From positions 113,578 through 177,577 of the forward strand of contig NZ_BSTT01000012.1 of NCBI RefSeq assembly GCF_030269685.1: a stretch of DNA of 64,000 nt. The letters run 5' to 3'. The DNA is from Actinomycetospora sp. NBRC 106378. GTDB taxonomy: Bacteria > Actinomycetota > Actinomycetes > Mycobacteriales > Pseudonocardiaceae. Made by a program: the position numbers and the translations under genes. Positions 23,368 through 32,586 of the stretch are shown here, piece by piece (position 1 is the first letter of the stretch; the number at the start of each line of letters is the position of its first letter). The notes beneath the pieces are model-generated. The model worked only from the letters and a program-made list of their open reading frames with translations, had not been told where the DNA came from and searched no databases.

Positions 23368-24667
23368 GCGAGCGGCGCCCGGTCACCACCGGGAGGTGCT
23401 CGTACCCGCGCAGGATGCGGGTGGGGCGCCGCACCGGCTCCCCGGCCGCCGCGAGCCCGGGGTAGCGCTCGAACAGGGCGCGCAGCGCCACCTCGCCCTC
23501 CATGCGGGCCAGGGCGGCGCCGAGGCAGTAGTGCACGCCGTTGGAGAAGGCGACGTGGTCGCGGGCGTTCGACCGGCCGACGTCGAACGCGTCGGGATCG
23601 GCGAACACGTCCGGGTCGCGGTTCGCGGCGGCGAGCACGGTCACCACCAGCGAGCCGGCGGGCACCTCCTGCCCCGCCACCACGGTGTCCCGCTTCGCCG
23701 AGCGCGCGGTCCGCGAGACCGGCGACTCCACCCGCAGCACCTCGTCGACCGCGTTCGCCCAGAGCGACGGGTCCGCGGCGAGGCGGTCCCGCTGGTCGGG
23801 GTGGTCGAGGAGCAGCCGGGTGCCGTTGCCGATGAGGTTGACCGTCGTCTCGAACCCGGCCGCGAGCACCAGCAGCGCCGTCGCGACCAGTTCGCGCTCG
23901 GTCAGGTGCGACCCGTCGTCGTCGGCGGTGGTGACGAGGCTGGAGAGCAGGTCGTCGCCCGGCCGGGCGCGCAGCCGCCGCAGGTGTCCGGTCATCCAGT
24001 CGTGCAGGGCGGCCACGTTGGTCTGCACGCTCGCCCACCGCTCCCGCGGCAGACCGAGGTCCAGCGACGCGGCGGCGCCGTCGCCCCAGGCCAGGAACTG
24101 CTCGCGCATCGAGGTCGGCACCCCGAGCATCTCGGAGATGACCGTGACCGGGAGCAGGCTCGCGTAGCGCGCGACGAGGTCGACCGGCCCCGACCCGTCG
24201 TCGAGCGTGTCGAGCAGTTCCTCCGCGATCTCCTCGGTCCGTCCGCGCAGCGCCGCGACGCGCTTGGCCGTGAACGCGCGGGTGACCAGCCGCCGGTAGC
24301 GGGCGTGGTCCGGGGCGTCCACCGCGAGCATCGAGGGCGGGTCGATCGGCCCCGGGTGCGCGGGCGGACCGGCGACCCGCAGGGCGAGCCGCACCGGGGC
24401 CGGCATCGAGCCGTCGCGGTCCGCCACGCCGAAGTCCTCGCTGCGCAGCACCTCGGTGCACACGCCGTGGTGCACCGTCACCCGCGAGAACGCCCCGGGT
24501 GCGAAGGGTCGGTGGCGGCGGAGGCTCTCGTAGTGGGCGAACGGGTCGCCCTGGAGCTCGGGGTCGAGCAGCAGCGCGGCGTCGTCGTTGCCGCGGCGGG
24601 CCTGACGGCGGATCGCGGCCCGCATCAGGCCGTGCGTGGCGGCCCACCGGACCGTGTCCCGGATCAT
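23357..24667 (-). CDS. Cytochrome P450
   Basis: A 436-residue soluble bacterial P450. The haem-binding motif FSNGVHYCLGAALAR holds the thiolate Cys near residue 379. The I-helix AAGFETTVNLIGNG has the acid-alcohol pair replaced by E-T-T, and the ExxR pair is in EVLR. AVDAPDHARYRRLVTRAF is the C-helix region. It needs a ferredoxin and reductase from elsewhere; the FprB-type protein at 2573 is one possible partner. The substrate is unknown. ATG 24667 (MIRDTVRW) gives a normal length. Confidence 0.92.
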   Translation of the reverse strand: MIRDTVRWAATHGLMRAAIRRQARRGNDDAALLLDPELQGDPFAHYESLRRHRPFAPGAFSRVTVHHGVCTEVLRSEDFGVADRDGSMPAPVRLALRVAGPPAHPGPIDPPSMLAVDAPDHARYRRLVTRAFTAKRVAALRGRTEEIAEELLDTLDDGSGPVDLVARYASLLPVTVISEMLGVPTSMREQFLAWGDGAAASLDLGLPRERWASVQTNVAALHDWMTGHLRRLRARPGDDLLSSLVTTADDDGSHLTERELVATALLVLAAGFETTVNLIGNGTRLLLDHPDQRDRLAADPSLWANAVDEVLRVESPVSRTARSAKRDTVVAGQEVPAGSLVVTVLAAANRDPDVFADPDAFDVGRSNARDHVAFSNGVHYCLGAALARMEGEVALRALFERYPGLAAAGEPVRRPTRILRGYEHLPVVTGRRSLTV

Positions 24668-24741
24668 GGGAGGACGGTACGCGATGGTACCGACGCGTGT
24701 CGCGAGGAGTCGCGTTCCCGACGGCGGGTACACCCGCTCCC

Positions 24742-25125
24742 GTGCGCACCACCGTCGCCGCCCGAGGCACCCTGTCCGCCGACGAGGCGTGGGAGCGCTA
24801 CGCGGACCTCGACGCCTGGCCGCGCTGGGCCCCCCAGATCACCGGGGTGACCGCGCCCGCGCGCCGGCTCGTGCCGGGCCTGGAGGGCGTGGTCCGGGCG
24901 GCCGGGGTGGTGCACGTGCCGTTCACGGTGCTCGCCGTGGACGAGGCGGCGCGGACCTGGACGTGGCGGGTCGCGGTCGGCCCGGTCCGGCTCGTCCTGC
25001 AGCACGGGGTCGAGGCCGACGGCACCGGCTCGCGGACCTGGCTCGTCACCGACGGCCCTGCGCTCGTCGTCGCGCCGTACACGCCGGTCGCGTTCGTGGC
25101 GCTGCACTCGCTGGTGCGGCCGTGA
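24742..25125 (+). CDS. SRPBCC-family (START-like) protein
   Basis: A 127-residue protein with the polyketide-cyclase/SRPBCC fold pattern: VAARGTLSADEAWERYADLD, then AWPRWAPQITGV and the strand series up to VAFVALHSLVRP. It would bind a hydrophobic ligand. The start is uncertain: GTG 24742 fits the family, GTG 24697 is the alternative, and neither has a good ribosome site. Its stop overlaps the start of the phosphoesterase gene. Confidence 0.7.
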   Translation: MRTTVAARGTLSADEAWERYADLDAWPRWAPQITGVTAPARRLVPGLEGVVRAAGVVHVPFTVLAVDEAARTWTWRVAVGPVRLVLQHGVEADGTGSRTWLVTDGPALVVAPYTPVAFVALHSLVRP

Positions 25126-25676
25126 CGGGAGACGCAGCGCGGCGGAGCTCGACCCGGGGCGTGGAGCTGGTCCTGGTCTCCGACACCCATGCGCGGTGGA
25201 TCCCCGACGAGGTCTGGACGGCGGTCGACGCGGCGGACCTCGTCGTCCACGCGGGCGACTGGACCGACGTCGCCACCCACGACGCCTTCGTCGCCCGGTC
25301 CCGCCGGCTGCTCGCGTGCTGGGGCAACAACGACGGGGAGGAGCTGCGGGCCCGGATGCCCGAGGTCGCGCGCGCGACGGTCGGGGGCCTCCGGCTCGCC
25401 GTGCTGCACGAGACCGGGGACGCGAAGGGCCGCGAGCGCCGCTGCGACGCCTGGTTCGGTCCGGAGGCCGACGACCCCGCGGACGTGGTGGTGTTCGGCC
25501 ACAGCCACATCCCCTGGGACTCCGCGACACCCGGCGGACTGCGCCTGCTCAACCCGGGTTCACCCACCGATCGCCGGCGTCAGCCGTTCTGTACCTTCAT
25601 GACGGGTTCGGTGCGCGACGGAGCGCTCACGATCACCCGGCACGACCTGCCACCCCGGCCCGGACGGCGGTCCTGA
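25122..25676 (+). CDS. YfcE/MJ0936-type metallophosphoesterase
   Basis: A 184-residue protein with all calcineurin-like metal motifs in order: LVSDTHA (D, H), VVHAGDWTD (GD), ACWGNND (GNxD), AVLHETGD (in place of GH) and FGHSHIPW (GHxH). The family hydrolyses phosphodiesters or small phosphate esters with Mn or Fe. GTG 25122 lies within the stop of the SRPBCC gene (GTGA). Confidence 0.85.
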   Translation: MTGDAARRSSTRGVELVLVSDTHARWIPDEVWTAVDAADLVVHAGDWTDVATHDAFVARSRRLLACWGNNDGEELRARMPEVARATVGGLRLAVLHETGDAKGRERRCDAWFGPEADDPADVVVFGHSHIPWDSATPGGLRLLNPGSPTDRRRQPFCTFMTGSVRDGALTITRHDLPPRPGRRS

Positions 25677-26009
25677 CGATCACGCATCGTCACACCGGAT
25701 GTCCGGGGACCGCGTGTCAGATCGGTGTGTGGCAGGTCCGATGCACCGATTTCCGGCCGCGAGGCAACGTCCGGGCGTGCTGGACCGTCCCCCTTCACGA
25801 GCACGGTCAGTGATGCCCGTACCGTTCTCCCGACACCGGGAGCGCGGACTGCGCGCAACCGAACCGCACGTGGACGATCAGACGGGAGGACGGCGACCGG
25901 CCGGCGGGTCCCTGCGGAACCGCACGCCGAACGCCACGACGACGAGGACTCCAGGACGCTCCCCAGCACCACCTCTCCTCGAGCCCCTGCCTTCGAGACG
26001 AAACGGCCG
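25677..26009. other. Long untranslated leader before the GT2 gene, 333 bases
   Basis: No gene with coding character is seen. The region has no recognisable riboswitch fold; ydaO- and c-di-GMP-type motifs were looked for. It must hold the promoter of the GT2-GH6 operon. No good ribosome site precedes ATG 26010. Confidence 0.4.
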
Positions 26010-28901
26010 ATGACGCTTCTAGCCGAGAGACCTGCCGACGAGGTCGACGAGAGCGAACTCGTCGTCGGACGTCGTATCCAGGAGTTCTCTCAGCTCGCCG
26101 GACCCGTCCGGGAGCTGGACGGGGACCCCGCGGACTACCGCGTCTCCTACCGCGGTGTGGACGCCGTGCACGGCAAGGGCCGTGTGTGGCGGTCGCTGCT
26201 CGTCGCCGGCCTGAACTTCGCGTTCGAGGCCCTGTTCTTCCTCTGGCTGCTGCACCCCTCGCACCGTCCGCCGGTCGACATCAACGCCCCGGCGTTCGCG
26301 ACGTACGCGAACTGGGTGGTCATCGGCTCGATCGGTCTGATGGAGCTGCTGCGCCTCATCAACGTCTTCTCGTTGTCGCTGGCCTCGGTGATCTCCCGGG
26401 ACCCGGTCCCGGTCCCGCCGGTGGCCAACCAGCGCGTCGCCTTCCTGACGACGATCGTGCCCAGCAAGGAACCGATCGACGTCGTCCGCGGGACGCTGCA
26501 GGCCGCGCTGCGCATCCGCTACCAGGGCATCCTCGACGTCTGGATCCTCGACGAGGGCGACGACCCGGCGGTCCGCGCGATGTGCCGCGAGCTGGGCGTC
26601 AACCACTTCACCCGCAAGGGCATCGAGAAGTACAACCGCAAGAAGGGCGCCTTCAAGGCGAAGACCAAGCACGGCAACTACAACGCCTGGGTCGCGGAGC
26701 ACGGGGACTCCTACGAGATCTTCCTGTCCGTGGACCCGGACCACGTGCCGCTGCCGAACTACGCCGAGCGCATCCTGGGCTACTTCCGCGACCCCGACGT
26801 CGCCTTCGTCGTCGGCCCGCAGTGCTACGCCAACGACGAGACGTTCGTGACGCGCGCGGCGGAGTCCCAGCAGTTCCCGTTCCACTCGCTCATCCAGCGC
26901 GCCGCGAACCGCTACAACGCCGCGATGCTGGTCGGCACGAACAACGCCATGCGCATCAGCGCCCTCAAGGGGATCGGCGGACTCTCCGACTCGGTCACCG
27001 AGGACATGGCGACCGGCCTGAAGTTCCACGTGAACCGGAACCCGCAGACGAAGGCGCGCTGGAAGTCGGTCTACACCCCCGACGTCCTCGCCGTCGGCGA
27101 GGGCCCGTCGTCGTGGGGCGACTTCTTCAGCCAGCAGATGCGCTGGTCCCGCGGCACGTTCGAGGTGCTGCTCACGGAGTTCTGGCGCCGCCTGCCGATG
27201 CTCTCCCCGGGCCGGGCGCTGCACTACATCCTCATCACGACGTTCTACCCGTCGATGGCGATCGGCTGGATCCTCGGCGCCGTCAACGCGGTGCTCTTCC
27301 TTGCGCTCGGCGTCCAGGGCGTCGTCGTCCCCGTGCAGCTGTGGCTCGCGCTCTACGTCGACGCCACGGCGTTCCAGCTCTGGGTCTACCTGCGCAACCG
27401 GCGCTACAACGTCAGCCCCTACGAGGCCGAGGGCTCCTCCGGCGTCAAGGGCATGCTGATGTCGATCTTCGCCTCGCCGATCTTCGCGGCCTCGCTCCTC
27501 GCGACGCTGCTGCGCCTCCCGGCCAAGTTCGTGGTCACGCCCAAGGGCCTGTCCTCCAGCGCCGACCACATCCTCACCTTCCGCCGCCATCTGCAGTGGG
27601 CGGTGCTGCTGCTCGGCGCGATCGTCACGTCGATCTTCATGGGCTACGCGACGCCCGCCGTGCTGCTCTGGCCGTTCGTGGCCCTCTGCGCCTGCCTCGC
27701 GCCCCCCGCGCTGTGGATCGTCGAGCGGGTCGTCGGCCGTCAGCCGGTCATCACCGCCGAGCCGGCCCGGACGTCGAGCGGGCACACCGGCATCACCACC
27801 GAGTCGCTGCAGCGGGCCGCCCTCGACGCGATGATCGCCGAGGGCCCGGCCTCCGCGCCGTTCCGCTCGCCGCTGGTCGGCAAGTTGCCCGAGGGCTGGA
27901 TCCGCACCGGCAACGACCGTCGCCCCGTGCCCGCCGGCGTGGGCGTCCCCCAGGGCGAGTCCGGGTCGCGCACCGAGGTCGCGAACGGCGAGCGCTACCG
28001 CCCGTTGCCCGCCGGGTGGGTCCGGCAGGGCGAGTCGGGCGCCGAGACCGCGGTCGGTCCCGCGCCGGTCTCCCCGGCCGTCGGGACCCCGTCCCCCGGC
28101 CCGCGCACCCCGAGCCCGGCGCCCCGCCCGGCGGCCGCGGCCGGTCCGCCGCCCGGCGGTCCGCGTCCGCGCCCGGTCCCCGGCCCGACGCCGGGTCAGC
28201 CCGGCGCGAACGGCCAGCCGGCGCCCACCGGTCAGCCCGGGGGCGCCCAGGTGCCGCGCACCGGCGGGCCCGCGAAGCGCCCGACGCCCGTGCCGCGGAC
28301 GACCGCTCCGCGCCCCGGTCCGCAGCAGCCCGGACAGCCCGGTCGGCCGGCGCCGGTGGAGCGTCCGGCGGCGGAGCAGCCGCAGCCCGGCGGCGTCCGT
28401 CCGGCCCCGCGGCCGGACCAACCGCGGCCCGAGCAGCGTCCGGACCAGGCCCGTCCCGCGCGTCCGGAGCCGCACCGGCTTCGTCCTGCCGCGGCCGGCG
28501 CGACGCCGGAGACGCCCGAGCCCGTCGCGGCGCCCACCGTGCACCGCAACGAGATCGCACCGCTCGAGCGTCGTTCGCGGACGTCGGCCGACGGCCGCCC
28601 GGCCCGGCCGGGCCAGGTCCCCGCGGTGGCGGGCGCACCGGTCAACGGCAGCACCCCGAACGGGACGAAGGCTGCCGTCGCGAACGGTGCCCCCGTCAAC
28701 GGGGCCGCCGGGCACACCGAGGTCACACCGCGCGGTGGCGAGGATGCCCCCGACGACGGCCTGACGACGAGCGAGCGCGCTCTGCACGCGTCGACCGTCG
28801 CGGTGCGCGTGGTCGCCCTGGCGGCCGTCGCGCCGCCGGCGGCGCGTCCCGAGGACGGTCGCCGTCGCGTTCGGCAGCCGGAGCAGACGGAGGCGAGCTG
28901 A
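26010..28901 (+). CDS. Cellulose synthase-like membrane glycosyltransferase (GT2)
   Basis: A 963-residue processive GT2. Two membrane helices (residues 60-85 and 100-125) precede the catalytic domain, which has D181 (DEGDD), the SVDPDH motif near 241, TEDMATG near 331 and QQMRWSRG near 375, the cellulose synthase signature. Five or six membrane helices follow to about residue 580. The last 300 residues are a Pro/Gly/Ala-rich tail with a repeated G.LP.GW.R.G motif, and no PilZ domain is present. It would polymerise UDP-sugar and export the chain. The next gene encodes a GH6 lipoprotein, the usual partner. Confidence 0.88.
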   Translation: MTLLAERPADEVDESELVVGRRIQEFSQLAGPVRELDGDPADYRVSYRGVDAVHGKGRVWRSLLVAGLNFAFEALFFLWLLHPSHRPPVDINAPAFATYANWVVIGSIGLMELLRLINVFSLSLASVISRDPVPVPPVANQRVAFLTTIVPSKEPIDVVRGTLQAALRIRYQGILDVWILDEGDDPAVRAMCRELGVNHFTRKGIEKYNRKKGAFKAKTKHGNYNAWVAEHGDSYEIFLSVDPDHVPLPNYAERILGYFRDPDVAFVVGPQCYANDETFVTRAAESQQFPFHSLIQRAANRYNAAMLVGTNNAMRISALKGIGGLSDSVTEDMATGLKFHVNRNPQTKARWKSVYTPDVLAVGEGPSSWGDFFSQQMRWSRGTFEVLLTEFWRRLPMLSPGRALHYILITTFYPSMAIGWILGAVNAVLFLALGVQGVVVPVQLWLALYVDATAFQLWVYLRNRRYNVSPYEAEGSSGVKGMLMSIFASPIFAASLLATLLRLPAKFVVTPKGLSSSADHILTFRRHLQWAVLLLGAIVTSIFMGYATPAVLLWPFVALCACLAPPALWIVERVVGRQPVITAEPARTSSGHTGITTESLQRAALDAMIAEGPASAPFRSPLVGKLPEGWIRTGNDRRPVPAGVGVPQGESGSRTEVANGERYRPLPAGWVRQGESGAETAVGPAPVSPAVGTPSPGPRTPSPAPRPAAAAGPPPGGPRPRPVPGPTPGQPGANGQPAPTGQPGGAQVPRTGGPAKRPTPVPRTTAPRPGPQQPGQPGRPAPVERPAAEQPQPGGVRPAPRPDQPRPEQRPDQARPARPEPHRLRPAAAGATPETPEPVAAPTVHRNEIAPLERRSRTSADGRPARPGQVPAVAGAPVNGSTPNGTKAAVANGAPVNGAAGHTEVTPRGGEDAPDDGLTTSERALHASTVAVRVVALAAVAPPAARPEDGRRRVRQPEQTEAS

Positions 28902-29074
28902 CCCTCGGGTCGGTGATCCGCTCGGGCGCGGCACACGAACACCGCAGGGGCGCCCCGGACGAGAACGGGGTGCCGACGGGCCCCGTCAGCGCGGATGGGA
29001 CTCTGTGCGGCAGGACACGACCGGTCCCGCCGCAGGACAGCGACCACGAACGACACCGGGGGTGGCTCGGCAGG

Positions 29075-30085
29075 ATGTCGGCACGACGGAGGCACATCGC
29101 CTCGGGTGCGCTCGCCATGATCGCGGCACTGACGCTGGCCGGGTGCTCCGGCGGTGGCACGAGCGAGGAGTCGGCGGCCCCCCAGACGATCGTCCCGGCC
29201 GCGGCGTCGGAGTTCTGGGTGGACCCGGCGTCGACCGCGGCCAAGCAGGTGCAGGAGTGGCGGGACCAGGGCCGGTCCGTGGACGCCACGGAACTCGAGA
29301 AGATCGCCCGGCAGCCGGTCGCCCGCTGGATCGGCAGTGACGGCGACACGGCCGACGAGGTCCGTGGCCTCGTCGGGCAGGCGAAGGCGGCCGGTCGCAC
29401 GGCCGTGCTGGTGGCCTACAACATCCCCAACCGCGACTGCGGCCTCTACTCCCAGGGCGGGGCCTCGGACGACGACGCCTACCGCGACTGGATCGGTCAG
29501 TTCGCCTCCGGCCTCGGCGGGACGAAGACCGTCGTGGTCCTCGAGCCGGACGCCCTCGCGCAGACGCTGACCAACTGTGAGGGCCAGGGCGAGCAGGAGG
29601 GCCGCGAGGCGCTGCTCTCCGATGCGGTGACGACGCTGTCGCAGGCCGGCGGCGAGGTGTACATCGACGCCGGGAACCCGGGCTTCGTCACCGACACCGG
29701 CAAGCTCGCCGACGGGCTGCGCAAGTCCGGCGTGTCGCAGGCGGCCGGCTTCGCGCTCAACGTGTCGAACTTCCAGTCGACCGACGCCGTCGAGGCCTAC
29801 GGCAAGAAGGTCTCGGACGAGGTCGGCGGCAAGAAGTTCGTGATCGACACCAGCCGCAACGGCAACGGGGCCTACACCAGCTCGGACGACAAGAACTGGT
29901 GCAACCCGCCCGGGCGTGCGCTCGGCACCCCGCCCACCCGCGACACCGGCGACCCGCGGGTCGCCGCGTTCCTGTGGGTCAAGGAGCCGGGTGACTCCGA
30001 CGGCGAGTGCCGCGGCGGCCCGAAGGCCGGCGACTGGATGCCGGACTACGCGCTGGGTCTGGCCAAGGCCGCGAAGAGTTCCTGA
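29075..30085 (+). CDS. GH6 endoglucanase lipoprotein (BcsZ/CslZ-like role)
   Basis: A 336-residue secreted lipoprotein. A signal peptide ends in the lipobox LTLAGC (Cys near residue 25). The GH6 blocks follow: VLVAYNIPNRDCG, VVVLEPDALAQT (catalytic acid Asp), GFALNVSNF, VIDTSRNGNG and WCNPPGRALG, then FLWVKEPGDSDGEC. It hydrolyses beta-1,4-glucan on the outer face of the membrane. Beside a GT2 synthase it probably trims or releases the nascent polymer, as cellulases do in Streptomyces csl loci. The start is ATG 29075 with GGCAGG upstream. Confidence 0.9.
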   Translation: MSARRRHIASGALAMIAALTLAGCSGGGTSEESAAPQTIVPAAASEFWVDPASTAAKQVQEWRDQGRSVDATELEKIARQPVARWIGSDGDTADEVRGLVGQAKAAGRTAVLVAYNIPNRDCGLYSQGGASDDDAYRDWIGQFASGLGGTKTVVVLEPDALAQTLTNCEGQGEQEGREALLSDAVTTLSQAGGEVYIDAGNPGFVTDTGKLADGLRKSGVSQAAGFALNVSNFQSTDAVEAYGKKVSDEVGGKKFVIDTSRNGNGAYTSSDDKNWCNPPGRALGTPPTRDTGDPRVAAFLWVKEPGDSDGECRGGPKAGDWMPDYALGLAKAAKSS

Positions 30086-30106
30086 CGACGGGTCCCGGCC
30101 CGGTCC

Positions 30107-30159
30107 GGCAGGAAAGCGTCGTTGCTGTCGCCCGACGACAGCAACGACGCTTTCCTGCC
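30107..30159. repeat. Family A repeat, inverted pair, acting as terminator
   Basis: Two family A units face each other: 30107-30130 (starting GGCAGGAAAGCGTCGTTGCT) and its exact 24-base complement at 30136-30159, with a five-base loop. It lies between the converging GH6 and oxidoreductase genes, so it should work as a bidirectional terminator. Confidence 0.85.
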
Positions 30160-30171
30160 ACGGGGGGCGGC

Positions 30172-31029
30172 TCAGGTGCCGTAGCCGTACACCACGGCCG
30201 CCATGTCCTCGGCGCCGTGACCCTGCGCGGACGCGGCGGCGAGCCGGTCGGCCACGGCGTCGGCGAGCGTCGTCGCCGTGCCCGCCTCGGCGAGGGCGTC
30301 GCGGATGAGGTCGGTGTCCTTGATGACGCCGTCGAGCTCGAACGAGGGCGTGTAGTCGCCCGTGATCATGGCCTTGCCCTTGAGCTGCACGTACGGCGAG
30401 TCGACGGCCTGCCCGTCGACGGCGTCGAGGAACTGCTGCGGGTCGAGGCCCAGTCCCCGGGCGAGGGCGATCGACTGGGCGGTGCCGTTGACCATGACGC
30501 CGATCCACGCGTTGACGGCGAGCTTCACCTTGCTCGCGTCGCCGAGCGTCTCGCTCACCCACTGGGTCCGGGCGCCCATCGCGTCGAAGGCGGGCGTCAC
30601 CTTCTCCCGCAGCGCGGACGGGCCGGACGCGAGGACGACGAGCTTGCCGTTCTCGGCCGGCGCCTTCGTGCCGAGCACCGGGGCGTCGAGCACGTCGATC
30701 CCGTGCTCCTGCGCGAACGCCTCGACGCGCCGCGTGCCCTCGATCCCGACGGTGCTCGCCTGCACCCACACCGCGTCGTCGCGCAGGGAGCCGGCCGCGT
30801 CGGCCATCACCGCGAGCACCGGCTCGATGTCGAAGAGCATCGTGACGACGACGTCCGCGCCGGCCACGGCCTCGGCGGCGGAGTCCGCCACGGTGGCGCC
30901 GTCGTCGGCCAGCGGTTTCGCCTTCTCGCTGCTCCGGTTCCAGACGGTGACGTCGATGCCCTCGCGCAGCAGGCTGCGGGCCATGCCGGCGCCCATGATC
31001 CCGGTGCCCAGGACGGCTACTGAACTCAT
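30172..31029 (-). CDS. NAD(P)-dependent beta-hydroxyacid dehydrogenase-like protein
   Basis: A 285-residue enzyme of the 6-phosphogluconate/3-hydroxyisobutyrate dehydrogenase superfamily. It has a Rossmann GLGxMG-type start (AVLGTGIMGAGMARSL), VTVWNRSSEKA for NADP preference, and DAPVLGTKAPAENGKL (substrate loop; the common DAPVSGG Ser is Thr/Leu here). The catalytic lysine lies in DASKVKLAVNAW. The substrate is unknown; imine reductase-like activity is also possible for this family. It starts ten bases after the AhpD-like gene on the other side of a shared strand order. Confidence 0.85.
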   Translation of the reverse strand: MSSVAVLGTGIMGAGMARSLLREGIDVTVWNRSSEKAKPLADDGATVADSAAEAVAGADVVVTMLFDIEPVLAVMADAAGSLRDDAVWVQASTVGIEGTRRVEAFAQEHGIDVLDAPVLGTKAPAENGKLVVLASGPSALREKVTPAFDAMGARTQWVSETLGDASKVKLAVNAWIGVMVNGTAQSIALARGLGLDPQQFLDAVDGQAVDSPYVQLKGKAMITGDYTPSFELDGVIKDTDLIRDALAEAGTATTLADAVADRLAAASAQGHGAEDMAAVVYGYGT

Positions 31030-31038
31030 GCCGGGGGA

Positions 31039-31608
31039 CTACCCCTGGCGGCCCATCGTGAAGAATTCCGCATTCGGGCGCAGAGCGGTCAGGTGGGCCA
31101 GTCGGTTGGACATCGCGAACAGGGCGGTGATCGACCCGACGTCCCAGATCTCGTCGTCGGAGAGCCCGGCCTCACGGGCGGCGTCGACGTCGTCGTCGGT
31201 GAAGCTCGCGGAGTCCACGGCGAGGGTCAGCGCGAGGTCGACGATCGCCCGCTGCCGACCGGTGAGCTCGGCGCCGTAGGGGTTGGTGCCGACCGCGTCC
31301 GCGAGGAACGGGTCCTTGCTGCGCACCCGGAGGATCGCGCCGTGGGCGACGATGCAGTAGGTGCAGTGGTTCGCCCCGGAGGTGGCCACGACGACGAGTT
31401 CGCGCTCGGCCTTGGACAGGCCGTCGTTCGAGTCCATCAGCGCGTCGTGGTAGTCCAGGAACGCCCGGAGCTCGCGTGGCCGGCGTCCGAGCGCCCGGAA
31501 GATGTTCGGCACGAAGCCGGACTTCTCCGCGATGGCGCCGACCCGGTCGCGCAGGTCGTCGGGCAGGTCGGAGAGCTCCGTGACGCCGAAACGGCTGACC
31601 TGGTCCAT
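31039..31608 (-). CDS. AhpD-like/peroxidase-related protein
   Basis: A 189-residue protein with the carboxymuconolactone decarboxylase/AhpD fold. VVVATSGANHCTYCIVAHG contains the redox CxxC followed by H, as in the peroxidase-related (TIGR01926-like) subgroup. It would reduce peroxides or a partner thiol enzyme. It lies immediately upstream of the dehydrogenase on the same strand, nine bases apart, so the two form an operon. The start is ATG 31608. Confidence 0.85.
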   Translation of the reverse strand: MDQVSRFGVTELSDLPDDLRDRVGAIAEKSGFVPNIFRALGRRPRELRAFLDYHDALMDSNDGLSKAERELVVVATSGANHCTYCIVAHGAILRVRSKDPFLADAVGTNPYGAELTGRQRAIVDLALTLAVDSASFTDDDVDAAREAGLSDDEIWDVGSITALFAMSNRLAHLTALRPNAEFFTMGRQG

Positions 31609-31645
31609 GCCCGCAGACCCTAGGTGCGCTCCGGGCCGCAGGCAC

Positions 31646-32086
31646 CTACGCGGACGGTCGGAACTCCACGTGGCAGCGGGCGGCGGTGACGTCCTTGATG
31701 CGCTGCACCGCGGGGAGCGACCGCTGCTCGAGCGCGGCGAGCTGCGCCCGGTCGATCCGGTTCGGGTCGCCCCTCGTGGCGGCGAGCGAGCCGAGCGCCC
31801 GGTCGGTCAGGTCGGAGACGGTGCGCCAGTCGGCCGCGAGCTCGGGCGGGGCGGTCGCGACGAGGTCGTCGACCTGCTTGCGGGCCACCGCGCTGGCCGC
31901 CGGCACCCCGCCCTGCCCGGCCTGCGGCGAGGTCTGCTCGGCCTGGACCCGGACCACGGTGTCGCAGTACGGCTTCACCGCCGGGTCGATCGCCGGCGCC
32001 GCCGCGTCGTCGGCCCCGCCGCCGCACCCGGCCAGGAGCAGCGCGCCCGCGAGCACGCACCCGGCCACCAGCCGCCGTCGCCGCAT
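31646..32086 (-). CDS. Small lipoprotein of unknown function
   Basis: A 146-residue protein with a clear lipoprotein signal (RRRRLVAGCVLAGALLLAGC, mature Cys near residue 21). The mature part is helical, with one distant Cys pair (YCDTVV, ARCHVEF) that could form a disulphide. No family was recognised. It is typical of small actinobacterial lipoproteins of unknown role and stands alone, divergent from the DUF3024 gene. Confidence 0.8.
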   Translation of the reverse strand: MRRRRLVAGCVLAGALLLAGCGGGADDAAAPAIDPAVKPYCDTVVRVQAEQTSPQAGQGGVPAASAVARKQVDDLVATAPPELAADWRTVSDLTDRALGSLAATRGDPNRIDRAQLAALEQRSLPAVQRIKDVTAARCHVEFRPSA

Positions 32087-32238
32087 CCGTCACCCTCCCG
32101 TGTCGTGATCCGGCCGTGATGGTGTCAGTAGGCGGAACGACGGGACGGTCGGGGTGATGCCACCGGTGCGCCCTCCCGCACGGCGGGGTCGTCATGTCAC
32201 AGTGACCCGCGAGCACGGATGCGGCGACGGGGAACGGG

Positions 32239-32586
32239 GTGAGTGCCGTGCAGGTGACCGACGAGCACCGCGCGATCGTCCGCCGGTGGTGCACCCGGCG
32301 AGTACCGGACGCGCAGCGCGACTCGATGCAGATCTCCTACGCGGAGCGCGCGGGCCGGATCACGCTGTCGTGCCGCCGGGCGCCGGTGTTCCCGGAGCTC
32401 GCCACGGAGTGGTCGACCGCCCCGATCGCGCAGCTGCGCTACGACGCGGCCGACTCCCGCTGGGTGCTGCTGTGGCCGGACTCCGGCGGCCGCTGGCACC
32501 GCTACCCGGACGAGACGAAGGCCTCGTCGCCGGCGCCGCTGCTCGACATCGTCGACGCGGATCCGACCGGCATCTTCTGGGGGTGA
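32239..32586 (+). CDS. DUF3024 protein
   Basis: A 115-residue protein matching the DUF3024 pattern: ISYAERAGRITLSCRRAPVF, then WSTAPIAQLRYDAADSRWVL and LWPDSGGRWHRYPD. The function is unknown; family members are small cytoplasmic proteins. The GTG at 32239 has GGAACGGG upstream. The stop overlaps the start of the following Nudix gene (GTGA), so they are coupled. Confidence 0.8.
   Translation: MSAVQVTDEHRAIVRRWCTRRVPDAQRDSMQISYAERAGRITLSCRRAPVFPELATEWSTAPIAQLRYDAADSRWVLLWPDSGGRWHRYPDETKASSPAPLLDIVDADPTGIFWG

Noticed and set aside
25677..26009. Possible cyclic-dinucleotide riboswitch before the GT2 gene
   Set aside because: None of the conserved segments of the known c-di-GMP or ydaO classes could be recognised; a covariance search would be needed.
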